Below are positions 7,326-16,733 of a stretch of DNA of 64,000 nucleotides, piece after piece. The notes under the pieces were generated by a model, which saw nothing but the letters and a program-made list of their open reading frames with translations, did not search any database and had not been told where the DNA came from. The position numbers and the translations under genes are program-made. How positions within the stretch are numbered: position 1 is the first letter of the stretch; every line of letters starts with the position of its first letter. The DNA comes from Bacillota bacterium (GTDB lineage Bacteria > Bacillota > Clostridia > Clostridiales > Clostridiaceae). The DNA lies in contig JAUZPI010000002.1 in NCBI GenBank assembly GCA_030706015.1, positions 94,510-158,509 on the forward strand. The letters are read 5' to 3'.

Positions 7326-9623
7326 ATGGCTGTAAATGAAACTGAAATGAATTTTGAGAAAAGAAAGCTTGATGAAACCAGGCTTTGGGTAGATGAGCAA
7401 ATAGCAGAAAAAAGACAAAGTGATATAGAATTTCAAAAGAAAATAGCGGAATTAAAAAAACAATCAAAAGGTAGATATAGTGAAGAATTAGAAACCACAC
7501 AAAAGTTATATGAGATTACCCATAAAAGCTTAGAGGAATTTAATGAGGCAAAACAGCAGCCATATTTTGCTAGAATAGATTTCAGGGAGAGGCTTAGAAC
7601 CGATGTTGAAAGCTATTATATTGGCAAGTTTGGATTGGGTGATAATCAGGATGAGATTGTAATTGATTGGAGGGCACCCATTGCAGATTTATATTACAGC
7701 GGTACTGAAGGCAAGGTATCCTATGAAGCACCTTTAGGTTTTATTGATGGTGAATTATCACTTAAGAGAAAATTCCTAATTAAGGCTGGGGATTTAATTA
7801 ATGTTTTCGATGAAGGAATTAATGAGATAATTTTAAAGTCTGGTGTTGAAGAGAAGGAAGGGAATGCTCTTATAGATGAATTTTTGAAAATAAATTTAGA
7901 GCAAAGCACCAGCAGTAAGCTGAGGGATATTGTAGCCACTATACAAAAGGAACAAAATGACGTAATAAGAGCCGATAAAAATTCTCCAGTAATTGTACAA
8001 GGTTCAGCCGGATCAGGTAAGACAACTATAGCTCTTCATAGACTTGCTTATTTATTATATAAATACAAGAATACATTAAAGCCTTCTGATGTTTTGGTTA
8101 TTGCACCTAATAGGGTTTTCTTAGATTATATTTCTGAAGTATTACCAAGTCTTGGGGTTGAAAGTGTAAGGCAAAAAACCTTTGAGGAAATTGCATTGGA
8201 AGTGCTGCAGCTGAAATATAAGGTTTATAATAAGGATAAAAAATTAGCTAAGGTATTAGAGGAAAGTGACAATGAAAAGGTTAAATATATAACGAGCAGT
8301 AGTAAGCTTAAAGGTTCCATGTTATTTAAGGCAATTGTAGATAGATATTTAAGGTATTTGGAGATTCAGGATTCAATGGTGGATGATATTAAGGTAAATG
8401 GTAATGTACTATTTGAAAGTAAGGAGATTAGGAGATTATTTACAAAGGATATGGTACATTTACCTTTGGATGCGAGAAAAGAGGAAATCAAAAAATACTT
8501 TAATTTGAAAGTACAGGAAAAGATATTAGATTTAGTGGATAGGGTTAACTTTACTTATGAATATGCAATTGCGCGAATTAAAAAAACTATGGAAGACAGC
8601 GTAGAACGTAGGAAAAAGTTAATAGAAATTTACGATGAGAGAGATAATAAGAAAAGAGAAATTCAAATCTTGGCGAGAGAAGAGCTTGATAATTATTTCG
8701 ATAATTGGAAGCACAGCAATCCAAGAAGATTGCTAGAACAGCTATATTGTAATGAGGAAATATTTAAAGAGGTAACTGCCGGTAAAGTACCAGAGTTATT
8801 ATTTAATTATTTAGCCAGTGAGTATAAGGAAAATGAACAGAATAATATTGTAGATAGTGATGACTTAGCAATAATGTTATATTTAAAGTTTAGGATAGAG
8901 GGCATACCAGAAAAACATAAATATAAGCATATAGTGGTTGATGAAGCGCAGGATTATAGTTTATTCCAATACGTTTCTATTAAAATGATGGCAGCTAACG
9001 ATTCCTGTACCATAGTGGGAGATCTAGGTCAAGGAATATACTATTATAAAGGTATAGAGAGCTGGGAGAAACTTATAGATAGCGTATTTGAGAATAATGC
9101 TAGCTATGTTCCGCTTACTCAAAGCTATAGATCTACTATTGAAATTATTGATTTTGCAAATAAGGTATTAAGTAAGCAAAAGGGTAGTTTAAAGCCTGCA
9201 CTGCCTGTTTTAAGACATGGTAAGGCGCCTCAGGTTATAAGTTTTGTTAATAATAAAGAATTTGCTAAGTCATTAGACGAAATAGCGGTTGAAGTAGAGG
9301 AAATGAAGAAGAAAACAGTTGCAGTAATCGGTAGAACTTATGATGAATGCAAAAAAATTAAAGAAGCTTTAAATAAATATAGCAGTTTTAAATGGCAATT
9401 AATAAAAGATACAGATAAGACCTTAAATATGGATAAGATAATTATTCCATCGTATATGACAAAAGGGTTAGAATTTGATTGTAGCGTAATTTATAATTGT
9501 AATGAAGAAAACTATGGTGACAATGAGCTGGATAAAAAGATTCTTTATGTGGCATTAACAAGAGCGCTTCATTTTCAATATGTTTTTTACAATGGAAATA
9601 TATCACCATTGATTTCGGAATAA
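7326..9623 (+). CDS. helD: RNA polymerase recycling motor ATPase HelD
   Basis: HelD is a UvrD-related ATPase that frees RNA polymerase from stalled complexes. The N-terminus is a long charged coiled-coil arm (residues ~5-90), as in HelD. Walker A is QGSAGSGKTTIALHR near residue 225-235. Walker B and later helicase motifs are seen in VVDEAQDYS, GDLGQGIYYYKG, TQSYRST and the C-terminal ALTRAL. Length of 765 residues is typical. The start at 7326 follows TTGGAGG; an upstream TTG at 7308 would swallow it. It is a single-gene unit. Confidence 0.9.
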   Translation: MAVNETEMNFEKRKLDETRLWVDEQIAEKRQSDIEFQKKIAELKKQSKGRYSEELETTQKLYEITHKSLEEFNEAKQQPYFARIDFRERLRTDVESYYIGKFGLGDNQDEIVIDWRAPIADLYYSGTEGKVSYEAPLGFIDGELSLKRKFLIKAGDLINVFDEGINEIILKSGVEEKEGNALIDEFLKINLEQSTSSKLRDIVATIQKEQNDVIRADKNSPVIVQGSAGSGKTTIALHRLAYLLYKYKNTLKPSDVLVIAPNRVFLDYISEVLPSLGVESVRQKTFEEIALEVLQLKYKVYNKDKKLAKVLEESDNEKVKYITSSSKLKGSMLFKAIVDRYLRYLEIQDSMVDDIKVNGNVLFESKEIRRLFTKDMVHLPLDARKEEIKKYFNLKVQEKILDLVDRVNFTYEYAIARIKKTMEDSVERRKKLIEIYDERDNKKREIQILAREELDNYFDNWKHSNPRRLLEQLYCNEEIFKEVTAGKVPELLFNYLASEYKENEQNNIVDSDDLAIMLYLKFRIEGIPEKHKYKHIVVDEAQDYSLFQYVSIKMMAANDSCTIVGDLGQGIYYYKGIESWEKLIDSVFENNASYVPLTQSYRSTIEIIDFANKVLSKQKGSLKPALPVLRHGKAPQVISFVNNKEFAKSLDEIAVEVEEMKKKTVAVIGRTYDECKKIKEALNKYSSFKWQLIKDTDKTLNMDKIIIPSYMTKGLEFDCSVIYNCNEENYGDNELDKKILYVALTRALHFQYVFYNGNISPLISE

Positions 9624-9746
9624 AACTGAATTAAGATGATAAATGGTGTTTAATAATAACAATTATTATGGTAGAATATTATGGAAATGAAAAAATATAG
9701 GGCGAAAATTTAATAATTTTTAAATATATATGCAGGAGGGAAAATA

Positions 9747-10925
9747 ATGAGTGCTATTAAAATGAAAGACAATGTATATTGGGTGGGAGTCCATGATGCA
9801 GGTTTAAGAGTATTTGATATAATAATGGAAACAAAAAAAGGAACTACATACAATTCATATTTAATTGATGACGAAAAGGTAGCTATAGTTGATACAGTTA
9901 AAGATGGTTTTTTTGATGACTTCATCTCAAATATTAGAAGTGTTATAGGTGATAGAAAAGTAGATTATATTATAGTACAGCATACTGAACCTGATCACAG
10001 CGGATCACTTTACAGACTTTTAGAAATATATCCAGAAGCAGTAGTTATAGCAACTAAAGCAGCTATAACCTATGCATCAGAAATAGTTAATAAAGAATTT
10101 AAAAGTCAAGATGCTGTTGCAATGGGAAAATTAAATCTAGGAAAGACTACATTAAATTTCATATCAGCGCCTAATTTACATTGGCCAGATACTATGTTTA
10201 CCTATGTGGAAGAAGCAAAGGTACTATTTACATGCGATTTCTTAGGATGTCACTACTGTCCAAAGGAAGGAATAACTGATGAATGTGCAGATGATTATTT
10301 TGAAGAAATGCAATACTATTTTGATGTTATCATGGGACCGTTTAAAAAATTTGTGCTTGCTGGCTTAGATAAAATTAAAGATTTAGAAATTGATATTGCA
10401 GCACCAAGCCATGGCCCATTACATGTGGATGATATTGAAAAATATACAGGACTTTATAAAGAATGGGCAACAGAACAGCTTCCAAAAGAAAAAAATGTAC
10501 AAATTTTCTACATTACTGCTTATGGAAATACAGGAAAGATGGCTGAATACCTTGCTAAGAAAATAAATGAAAAAGGTGTAAGGGCTGAAAGTCATGAGAT
10601 TACAAGTATGGATATGAATGATCTTATTAAGCTTGTAGAAGGTGCTTCTGGTATTATGGTGGGTTCACCAACAATAAATCAAGATGCTGTAAAGCCAGCT
10701 TGGGATATGCTTTCACTAGTATGTGCTATAACAAATAGAGGCAAAGCAGCAGCAGCTTTTGGTTCCTATGGATGGAGCGGCGAAGGTGTTACAATGCTTA
10801 CGGAGAGATTAAAATCTTTGAAATTCAAAACTGTACAGGAAGGCTTAAAATTTAAATTTGTGCCTGATAAGAAAGAATTTGAGGCAGCTGATGAGTTTAT
10901 AGATAAATACATGGAATTACTATAA
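9747..10925 (+). CDS. Flavodiiron protein (FprA-type oxygen/NO reductase)
   Basis: Flavodiiron proteins reduce O2 to water (or NO to N2O) in strict anaerobes, taking electrons from rubredoxin or similar carriers. Residues ~1-245 form a metallo-beta-lactamase domain with iron ligands in [16 protein letters not shown] and SHGPLH. Residues ~250-392 are a flavodoxin domain beginning [18 protein letters not shown]. The 392-residue length is typical. A good AGGAGGG site precedes the ATG. It stands alone and ends at a long hairpin. Confidence 0.93.
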   Translation: MSAIKMKDNVYWVGVHDAGLRVFDIIMETKKGTTYNSYLIDDEKVAIVDTVKDGFFDDFISNIRSVIGDRKVDYIIVQHTEPDHSGSLYRLLEIYPEAVVIATKAAITYASEIVNKEFKSQDAVAMGKLNLGKTTLNFISAPNLHWPDTMFTYVEEAKVLFTCDFLGCHYCPKEGITDECADDYFEEMQYYFDVIMGPFKKFVLAGLDKIKDLEIDIAAPSHGPLHVDDIEKYTGLYKEWATEQLPKEKNVQIFYITAYGNTGKMAEYLAKKINEKGVRAESHEITSMDMNDLIKLVEGASGIMVGSPTINQDAVKPAWDMLSLVCAITNRGKAAAAFGSYGWSGEGVTMLTERLKSLKFKTVQEGLKFKFVPDKKEFEAADEFIDKYMELL

Positions 10926-10942
10926 TACAGCAAAAAGATAAT

Positions 10943-11022
10943 TGCTCTGTTTTATGTTGATTTTTATTTAATGCTCTTTACATTAAATAAAAATCAACAT
11001 TATGTTAAACAGGGCATTTTCT
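10943..11022. terminator. Unusually long bidirectional hairpin terminator
   Basis: A perfect 20-bp inverted repeat (10,954-10,973 and 10,981-11,000) with a 7-base loop, extended by TGCTCTGTTT / AAACAGGGCA (10,943-10,952 and 11,007-11,016) and followed by TTTTCTTT. It separates the convergent flavodiiron and arginase genes. Confidence 0.8.
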
Positions 11023-11922
11023 TTAGTTAAAGTGCTTAAAAGTCCAATCTATTAGGTCCATTACCAGGCTTGTAGTTGTATCACCTTTATCAAGCAGTGT
11101 ATTTAATTCAACTAAATCCATTGATTTAACAAGTTTGGACTCAGCTAGTTTTTGTAGTACTATTTTTGCCTCCTCTATACTCATACCGTCTAAAACAGGA
11201 GTGCCAGTACCAGGAACTAAATTAGGATCTAGGCAATCTATATCAAAGCTAAGATGAACAGCTTTTATACCTTGCATTGAAATTTTATTCATAACCTCTT
11301 TAAGAATTGCTTCTATACCCATGTTTCTAACAGCTTTAGTTGAGTACACATTTAATTTGAGTTCTTTTATTAATTCTAATTCACCTTTATCTAAATCTCT
11401 TGCACCTATTATGAACACATTTTCAGGTTTGATTTTTCTTCCTGAGTAATATAAATTTGTAAGTTCTGATGGTCCTATACCCATGGCTGAGGCAAGAGGC
11501 ATTCCGTGAATGTTACCTGATTCTGTTGTTTCATGAGTATTGATATCGCCGTGAGCATCAACCCAAATTACCCCTAAATTATTATAGTATTTACTTGCTC
11601 CGCATATACTTCCTAGTCCTATGGAGTGATCTCCACCAATGATAAATGGAAAGTGTCCCTGAGATAAAGTTTTATATACTTCATCAGCAAGGCTGGTATT
11701 AACATCTACAATAGGCTTTAAATATTTCATTTTTGGGTTGTGAGCATATTTTTCACAAACATTTACTTCAGGTACGTAAATATTTCCGCAGTCATAGGTT
11801 TTATGGTTATTATCATTTATAACCTGTATTACATTTTTTTCTCTTAACTTATCAGGGGCTAAATTTGCACCTTCTCTGTCACAACCATAAAATAGAGGTA
11901 CTCCAATCAAATTTACATTCAT
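11023..11922 (-). CDS. rocF: Arginase
   Basis: Hydrolyses arginine to ornithine and urea with a dimanganese centre. The metal-binding motifs are GGDHSIGLGS, WVDAHGDINT and SFDIDCLDP, and the EAKIVLQ tail region follows VPGTGTPVLDG. The N-terminal NLIGVPLFYGCDREGANLAP and 299-residue length point to arginase rather than agmatinase. AGGTGG precedes the start. It is a single-gene unit; no urease or ornithine genes are visible nearby. Confidence 0.9.
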   Translation of the reverse strand: MNVNLIGVPLFYGCDREGANLAPDKLREKNVIQVINDNNHKTYDCGNIYVPEVNVCEKYAHNPKMKYLKPIVDVNTSLADEVYKTLSQGHFPFIIGGDHSIGLGSICGASKYYNNLGVIWVDAHGDINTHETTESGNIHGMPLASAMGIGPSELTNLYYSGRKIKPENVFIIGARDLDKGELELIKELKLNVYSTKAVRNMGIEAILKEVMNKISMQGIKAVHLSFDIDCLDPNLVPGTGTPVLDGMSIEEAKIVLQKLAESKLVKSMDLVELNTLLDKGDTTTSLVMDLIDWTFKHFN

Positions 11923-12274
11923 CTATACTACCACCTTTCCTACAATTATAGCTTTATATTTTATACTATATTTTATTTAAGTTTTGATAAAATTCTAATG
12001 ATTTCCTAAATGTTTAATTAATTTAGTTGTTAAAAGTTTTGACGTCAGAACAATGCACGAATTGATTATATAGCAATTTGAAAAAATGAAAAGTAGTAAA
12101 AGTAAAATAAGAAAATTACAAATAGTTGCATAATAAATAAACATACATAAGAAAATACATAGGTATTTATATTTTGTTGATATATGTGATATTATAGTAT
12201 CATGTGTATCATGGCTAATTAAAATTTAATCAAAAATACTCATAAATATTAGAAAAAAAGTTGGAGGTAATATT
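11923..12274. other. Intergenic region, 352 bases, between divergent genes
   Basis: AT-rich promoter region for arginase (minus) and the acidic protein gene (plus). TATAGTATCAT near 12,193-12,203 could be a -10 area for the plus gene. I see no ORF, repeat or strong hairpin. Confidence 0.5.
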
Positions 12275-12673
12275 ATGAATAAGGAGAGCATAATATCATT
12301 TTTGAAAGATAATGGAATGGACGATATTGAGGAAATAAAATTTAATGATAAGGTATTGGTTTTCAGATTCTTTTTTGATTTTGATGATGATGAGTTAAAT
12401 GCTGCAAAAGCTTATGCAAATGATGAATGTGAAGAGGATGAAGAAAGTGAAGCATGGTACGAAGAATTTTACTTACCATATCTAAGTGATTTAGCAGTGG
12501 ATAATGTGGGAGATATATTAGAAGAATTAATGGAGGAGCTGGAAATAAGTTCTCAGTTTATTTCTTACAATGTTGAGAAAGAAAGCAGCGAATATAGTGA
12601 AATTGTAGCTATTTTTCATGAAGAAGATGAAGAAGTTGAAATTGAAAAGATTCTTGATGAATTGAATATATAA
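12275..12673 (+). CDS. Conserved acidic hypothetical protein
   Basis: A 132-residue, strongly acidic protein (for example FDFDDDELNAAKAYANDE and HEEDEEVEIEKILDELNI) without membrane segments or a signal peptide. GGAGG lies seven bases before the ATG. Similar short acidic proteins are common in clostridial genomes and have no assigned role. It precedes tRNA-Glu. Confidence 0.75.
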   Translation: MNKESIISFLKDNGMDDIEEIKFNDKVLVFRFFFDFDDDELNAAKAYANDECEEDEESEAWYEEFYLPYLSDLAVDNVGDILEELMEELEISSQFISYNVEKESSEYSEIVAIFHEEDEEVEIEKILDELNI

Positions 12674-12784
12674 ACTTATTAAACAAGTTTATATATTATT
12701 GAGAATGCTGCCGATAGAAAAAGAGAATAAGAGCATAGTCCATATAAACTGGCTAGAGGTTATAAAAATGATAACATTTTCAAC

Positions 12785-12812
12785 TTGAAACTATGTATAA
12801 AAGTGATATAAT
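12785..12812 (+). promoter_or_regulatory. Promoter of tRNA-Glu
   Basis: TTGAAA (12,785-12,790) and TATAAT (12,807-12,812) with a 16-base spacer, 20 bases before the tRNA. Confidence 0.7.
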
Positions 12813-12832
12813 AGTATCAGTTGCTGTTATAT

Positions 12833-12907
12833 GGCCTCATAGTCAAGCGGTCAAGACGCCGCCCTCTCACGGCGGAAACTGGGGTTCGATTCCCCATGGG
12901 GCTGCCA
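12833..12907 (+). tRNA. tRNA-Glu (anticodon CTC)
   Basis: A 75-base cloverleaf with encoded CCA. The anticodon stem CCGCC/GGCGG encloses the loop CTCTCAC, giving CTC, which reads GAG. The T arm is TGGGGTTCGATTCCCCA and the acceptor stem GGCCTCA/TGGGGCT contains a G-U pair at the first position. Confidence 0.95.
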
Positions 12908-12915
12908 TTATTAAG

Positions 12916-12945
12916 CACACAAACTTGGTTTGTGTGTTTTTATTT
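12916..12945 (+). terminator. Terminator of tRNA-Glu
   Basis: Stem CACACAAAC / TTTGTGTG with loop TTGG followed by a T-rich tract. Confidence 0.85.
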
Positions 12946-13084
12946 TTTGTAATATAAAATATGTATTATGCCTTAAAGTTTTAATTTTGAATAAATAAAA
13001 AAGTCAAGTACATAGTACTTGGCCTAAATTAAATCAATAAATAATAAACAATAAGTAGCAATCAGAAGAAACAAAAAAACAAAT

Positions 13085-13261
13085 TTATGCAGCGTGGTTA
13101 TATGTAGATTTCAACATCTCATATTTAACTAAAAGCTTGTCTAGCTCTTGACTGCACAACACAACATTTGAATCAGTTAACTCATTGTTGCAGATTAAAT
13201 TGTGTAAAGATTCCCTTAGTGATTCAATTCGATAATTTAATATGTTGAGATAAAAATTCAT
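13085..13261 (-). CDS. Spo0E-family aspartyl-phosphate phosphatase
   Basis: A 58-residue protein with the family signature SQELDKLLVKY near its C-terminus and two predicted helices. Spo0E-type proteins dephosphorylate the sporulation regulator Spo0A~P and delay entry into sporulation. The start at 13,261 is chosen because AGGGGG lies nine bases before it; a GTG three codons upstream overlaps that site. It is a single gene transcribed away from glpX. Confidence 0.8.
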   Translation of the reverse strand: MNFYLNILNYRIESLRESLHNLICNNELTDSNVVLCSQELDKLLVKYEMLKSTYNHAA

Positions 13262-13648
13262 ATAAAACACCCCCTTATTTCAAAATACCCCTTAATTCTG
13301 ATTGCACGTATATTTTACCAAATATCCGAAACTATGTAAAATCATTTTAATTGCCTTTAATAGTCAATTATATACAAAAAGTGCCATAAAGTATGATAAA
13401 AACCATCATAATCTACAATTTACTATTTATGTAAAATCACTCAGGTGTTGAAAAAAGCTGAATGGTAATATATGTAAATATCGAAAATGGTCATATTAAA
13501 GGAATAAAAAAGTTGTTTTATGTTACTTATATGATATAATATCTATGTAATTAGCGTAATTGTGCAGCATAATTATATTATAGATAACACGTTTTTACAC
13601 TAGATGTTTAGTCTATAATTTAATAAGATTGTTATAGGGAGGACAAAT
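13262..13648. other. Intergenic region, 387 bases, between divergent genes
   Basis: Divergent promoter region. TTGTTT (13,513-13,518) and TATAAT (13,535-13,540) with a 16-base spacer is the likely glpX promoter, leaving a ~100-base leader. I see no ORF or clear regulatory RNA. Confidence 0.5.
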
Positions 13649-14626
13649 ATGTTGAACACAGATTTGGCTATGGGTTTAGTAAGAGTTACGGAGGCAGCTG
13701 CACTAGAGGCTGCTAAATTTATGGGTCGAGGAGATAAGATTGCTGCAGATCAGGCAGCGGTAGATGGAATGGAAAAGGCATTCTCAATGATGCCTATTAG
13801 AGGAACTGTAGTTATTGGAGAAGGTGAACTAGATGAGGCTCCAATGCTTTACATAGGACAGAAGGTAGGTATTTGGGACGATAATATGCCAGAGATGGAT
13901 ATAGCAGTTGATCCTTTAGATGGTACTGTTTTAATTGCTAAAGGGCTTTCAAATGCTATAGCAGTAGTTGCCATGGGAACTAAGGGTAGTCTTTTGCATG
14001 CTCCTGATATGTATATGAAGAAAATAGCTGTAGGACCAGGAGCTAAGGGTGCTATAGATATAAATAAATCTGCAAGGGAAAATATTATAAATGTGGCTAA
14101 AGCTTTAAATAAGGATATCAATGAGCTAACTGTTATTGTTCAGGATAGAGAAAGACATGATCATATTGTAAATGAGGCTAGAGAAGTAGGTGCAAGAGTA
14201 AGGTTCTTCGGAGAAGGGGATGTGGCTGCTGCACTTGCTTGCGGTTTTGAAGAAACAGGAGTAGATCTTCTTATGGGAATCGGCGGAGCACCAGAAGGTG
14301 TAATTGCTGCTGCGGCTATAAAATGTATGGGTGGAGAAATGCAAGCACAGCTTTTACCACGTAGTGAAGAAGAAAGAAAAAGATGCGATTCTATGGGTAT
14401 ACCAGATCCAGATAAGATATTTACCATTGACGATTTAGTAAAAAGTGATGATGTTTATTTTGCAGCATCTGCTATCACAGACTGTGATTTGTTAAAGGGA
14501 GTTGTATTTTCAAAGGCTGACCATGCTACAACAAATTCTATAGTTATGAGAGCTAAAACTGGTACTGTAAGATTTGTTGAAGCAAGACACAATTTTAGCA
14601 AAAGTGAATTATTTCTAAACAAATAA
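13649..14626 (+). CDS. glpX: Fructose-1,6-bisphosphatase class II (GlpX)
   Basis: Hydrolyses fructose 1,6-bisphosphate to fructose 6-phosphate in gluconeogenesis. The 325-residue sequence shows the class II signatures VVIGEGELDEAPML, DPLDGT and GIGGAPEG, which bind metal and the sugar phosphates. GGGAGG precedes the ATG. It is monocistronic, and its 3' flank is the repeat-rich region at 14,622-15,010. HPr kinase downstream is a regulatory partner of the same glycolysis/gluconeogenesis control in Firmicutes. Confidence 0.95.
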   Translation: MLNTDLAMGLVRVTEAAALEAAKFMGRGDKIAADQAAVDGMEKAFSMMPIRGTVVIGEGELDEAPMLYIGQKVGIWDDNMPEMDIAVDPLDGTVLIAKGLSNAIAVVAMGTKGSLLHAPDMYMKKIAVGPGAKGAIDINKSARENIINVAKALNKDINELTVIVQDRERHDHIVNEAREVGARVRFFGEGDVAAALACGFEETGVDLLMGIGGAPEGVIAAAAIKCMGGEMQAQLLPRSEEERKRCDSMGIPDPDKIFTIDDLVKSDDVYFAASAITDCDLLKGVVFSKADHATTNSIVMRAKTGTVRFVEARHNFSKSELFLNK

Positions 14627-14770
14627 TCTCTCTCGATCTCAGATCGAGCGTTCATTCATTAACTGATATGAAGAATAAGGTAGCTAACAGTAATAGGTAA
14701 TTATTGTGATTTCGGAAACAAATAATCTCACCCAATCTCAGATCGAGCGTTCATTCACTAGGAAATTTAA

Positions 14771-14800
14771 AGCTTGTATGTAAAAATACAGGCTTTTTTA
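14771..14800 (+). terminator. Terminator after glpX and two repeat units
   Basis: Stem AGCTTGTAT / AATACAGGCT with G-U pairing, followed by a T-run. Confidence 0.8.
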
Positions 14801-14807
14801 TTATTTA

Positions 14808-14851
14808 GGAATTTATAAATTATCCTGTTTTGTGGATAATTTATAAATTCC
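14808..14851. repeat. Perfect 18-bp inverted repeat
   Basis: GGAATTTATAAATTATCC, an 8-base spacer, then its exact reverse complement. There is no T-tract immediately after it, so a simple terminator role is doubtful. Confidence 0.85.
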
Positions 14852-15182
14852 ATTATTCAGTGCTCTTAGAGGTTCTGCAGCACTATGACTGCATTTGAAC
14901 GAGCTTAGCAATTCCTATTTCTTTTAGAAGGACACAAATATCCTCTCTCCACCTGAGGTCGAGCTTTCATTCGTAACATAAACGTAGTCAACGTGCTACA
15001 GAAATCTTTTTTTATTATTTAATTGTTTATTAATAGAACTTTCAACAATTTTTGATATAATAAAGATGTATGGTGTTAAAAATAATACTAAATGGTGTTA
15101 AAGGTACTAATATTGTAAAAATATTTGGAATCATTAATTTAAATACTACAATAAAATATAATATTGAAAGGCGGTAATTGTT

Positions 15183-16100
15183 ATGCCTATAACAGTTGAG
15201 AATTTAGTTGAAGATTTGAACCTTGAGGTTATTGTGCAAGGTAAGAAGGGAAATGAAATAAATTTAAGTGATATAAATAGACCAGGACTTCAGTTTACTG
15301 GTTTTTACAACTATTTTGCAAATGATAGAGTTCAGATAGTAGGAAATGCAGAATGGAGTTTTCTAGATGCTATGAGATCTGAATTTAGAAATAAAAGACT
15401 TAAAAAGTTTTTTCAATTTGAAACTCCTTGCACTGTCATTGCAAGAGGACTAAAACCACATGATGAATTTATTGAAAATGCTCAGCAGTTCAATAGATGG
15501 ATACTTAGGACTAACCAGCCAACTACACGTTTTATAAGCAAGGTTATGAACTATTTAGATGAAAAATTAGCTCCAGAGACAAGAGTACATGGTGTACTAG
15601 TTGATATATACGGAATAGGTATTTTAATCACTGGTGAAAGTGGAGTTGGTAAAAGTGAAACTGCCTTAGAATTAGTTAAAAGAGGACATAGACTTGTAGC
15701 TGATGATGCAGTTGATATTAAAGAGGTTGATAATATTCTGCATGGAAGCTCTCCATACATTACATCAGGTATGCTAGAGGTAAGAGGGTTAGGTATCATT
15801 GATGTACCAGCTTTATATGGACTTAGTTCCGTGTTAAATGGCAAAACCATAGATTTAGTAATTCGTATTGAACAATGGAAAGAAGGAGAGGCTTACGATA
15901 GATTGGGTATAGATAAGGAGTATATTGATATATTAAATATTCCTGTAAGAAGTATCACTCTTCCTATCAGACCAGGAAGAAATCTAGCGGTAATAATAGA
16001 AGCAGCAGCAGCAAACTTTAGATACACCTTAAATTCACATATTTCACCAGTAGACACAATAAATCAAAGAATGGGTGCGATGGTTGATGGTGGAAAATAA
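15183..16100 (+). CDS. hprK: HPr kinase/phosphorylase
   Basis: Phosphorylates and dephosphorylates HPr at Ser46, the switch for CcpA-dependent carbon catabolite control. The Walker A motif GESGVGKSETALELVKRGH lies near residue 155, followed by LVADDAVDI and the family signature region around LEVRGLGIIDV. Length 305 residues is standard. AAAGGCGG precedes the ATG. Its end overlaps the next gene by up to 26 bases, indicating one transcript. Confidence 0.95.
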   Translation: MPITVENLVEDLNLEVIVQGKKGNEINLSDINRPGLQFTGFYNYFANDRVQIVGNAEWSFLDAMRSEFRNKRLKKFFQFETPCTVIARGLKPHDEFIENAQQFNRWILRTNQPTTRFISKVMNYLDEKLAPETRVHGVLVDIYGIGILITGESGVGKSETALELVKRGHRLVADDAVDIKEVDNILHGSSPYITSGMLEVRGLGIIDVPALYGLSSVLNGKTIDLVIRIEQWKEGEAYDRLGIDKEYIDILNIPVRSITLPIRPGRNLAVIIEAAAANFRYTLNSHISPVDTINQRMGAMVDGGK

Positions 16101-16662
16101 AATAGCGGTAAGAAAATATATAAGAGATAAGAGAAAAACATTACCTCAAGCTGAAAAAAGCCAATACGATGTATTGATATATAATGAAGTTATTAACAGT
16201 GATTTCTACAAAAATGCAAAAAACATATTTATTTATGTAAGTTATAAGGATGAAGTAGATACACATAAAATAATAGAGTGCATGTTAAATGACGGAAAAA
16301 TAATTTCAGTACCTAAAGTTATTTCTAAGGAGCTAGGAATGAAAGCTGTAAGAATAAATGGCTTTCAGGACCTTACTGAGAAAGGATCCTTTGGAATCTT
16401 AGAACCTAAGGCTGAGTCAGAGGAAATAAGTGAAGATAGTATTGATTTGTTACTTATGCCTGGTCTTGCTTTTGACTTGAAGGGTGGAAGAATTGGCTAT
16501 GGCGGAGGATTCTATGACAGGTTTTTAAATTATGTAAGAGAGGATGCTTTTAGAATTGCTTTGTGTTATAATCTTCAAATTATAGATAAGGTTCCTCTGG
16601 AGCCTAGCGATGAACCTATTGACGGATTAATAACTGAAACTGGAGTACACAATTTTAGATAA
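16087..16662 (+). CDS. 5-formyltetrahydrofolate cyclo-ligase
   Basis: Converts 5-formyl-THF to 5,10-methenyl-THF with ATP. RKYIRDKRKTLP at the N-terminus and the C-terminal signature GRIGYGGGFYDRFL are typical; length about 191-195 residues. The exact start is uncertain: GTG at 16,075, ATG at 16,087 and GTG at 16,090 are all in frame inside the hprK 3' end, and none has a clear ribosome binding site, so coupling to hprK translation is likely. Confidence 0.88.
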   Translation: MVENKIAVRKYIRDKRKTLPQAEKSQYDVLIYNEVINSDFYKNAKNIFIYVSYKDEVDTHKIIECMLNDGKIISVPKVISKELGMKAVRINGFQDLTEKGSFGILEPKAESEEISEDSIDLLLMPGLAFDLKGGRIGYGGGFYDRFLNYVREDAFRIALCYNLQIIDKVPLEPSDEPIDGLITETGVHNFR

Positions 16663-16733
16663 TAGCAACCCCAAGTATAAATACAGACAATTTGAAAACA
16701 CTATATTTAAATAATAAATAATATGGTGATGAT

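Larger units (their letters stand above)
14622..15010 (+). ncRNA. Second repeated-hairpin region, candidate regulatory RNAs
   Basis: Three copies of the unit seen at 321-456 lie at 14,622-14,663, 14,720-14,760 and 14,935-14,976, each with a hairpin such as CGATCTCAGATCG followed by GAGC and TTCATTC. A terminator follows the second copy (14,771-14,800). A perfect 18-bp inverted repeat lies at 14,808-14,851. After the third copy a weak stem GTAG/CTAC (14,984-14,999) and T-run end the region. It may hold the glpX 3' end plus one separate small RNA. Confidence 0.45.
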
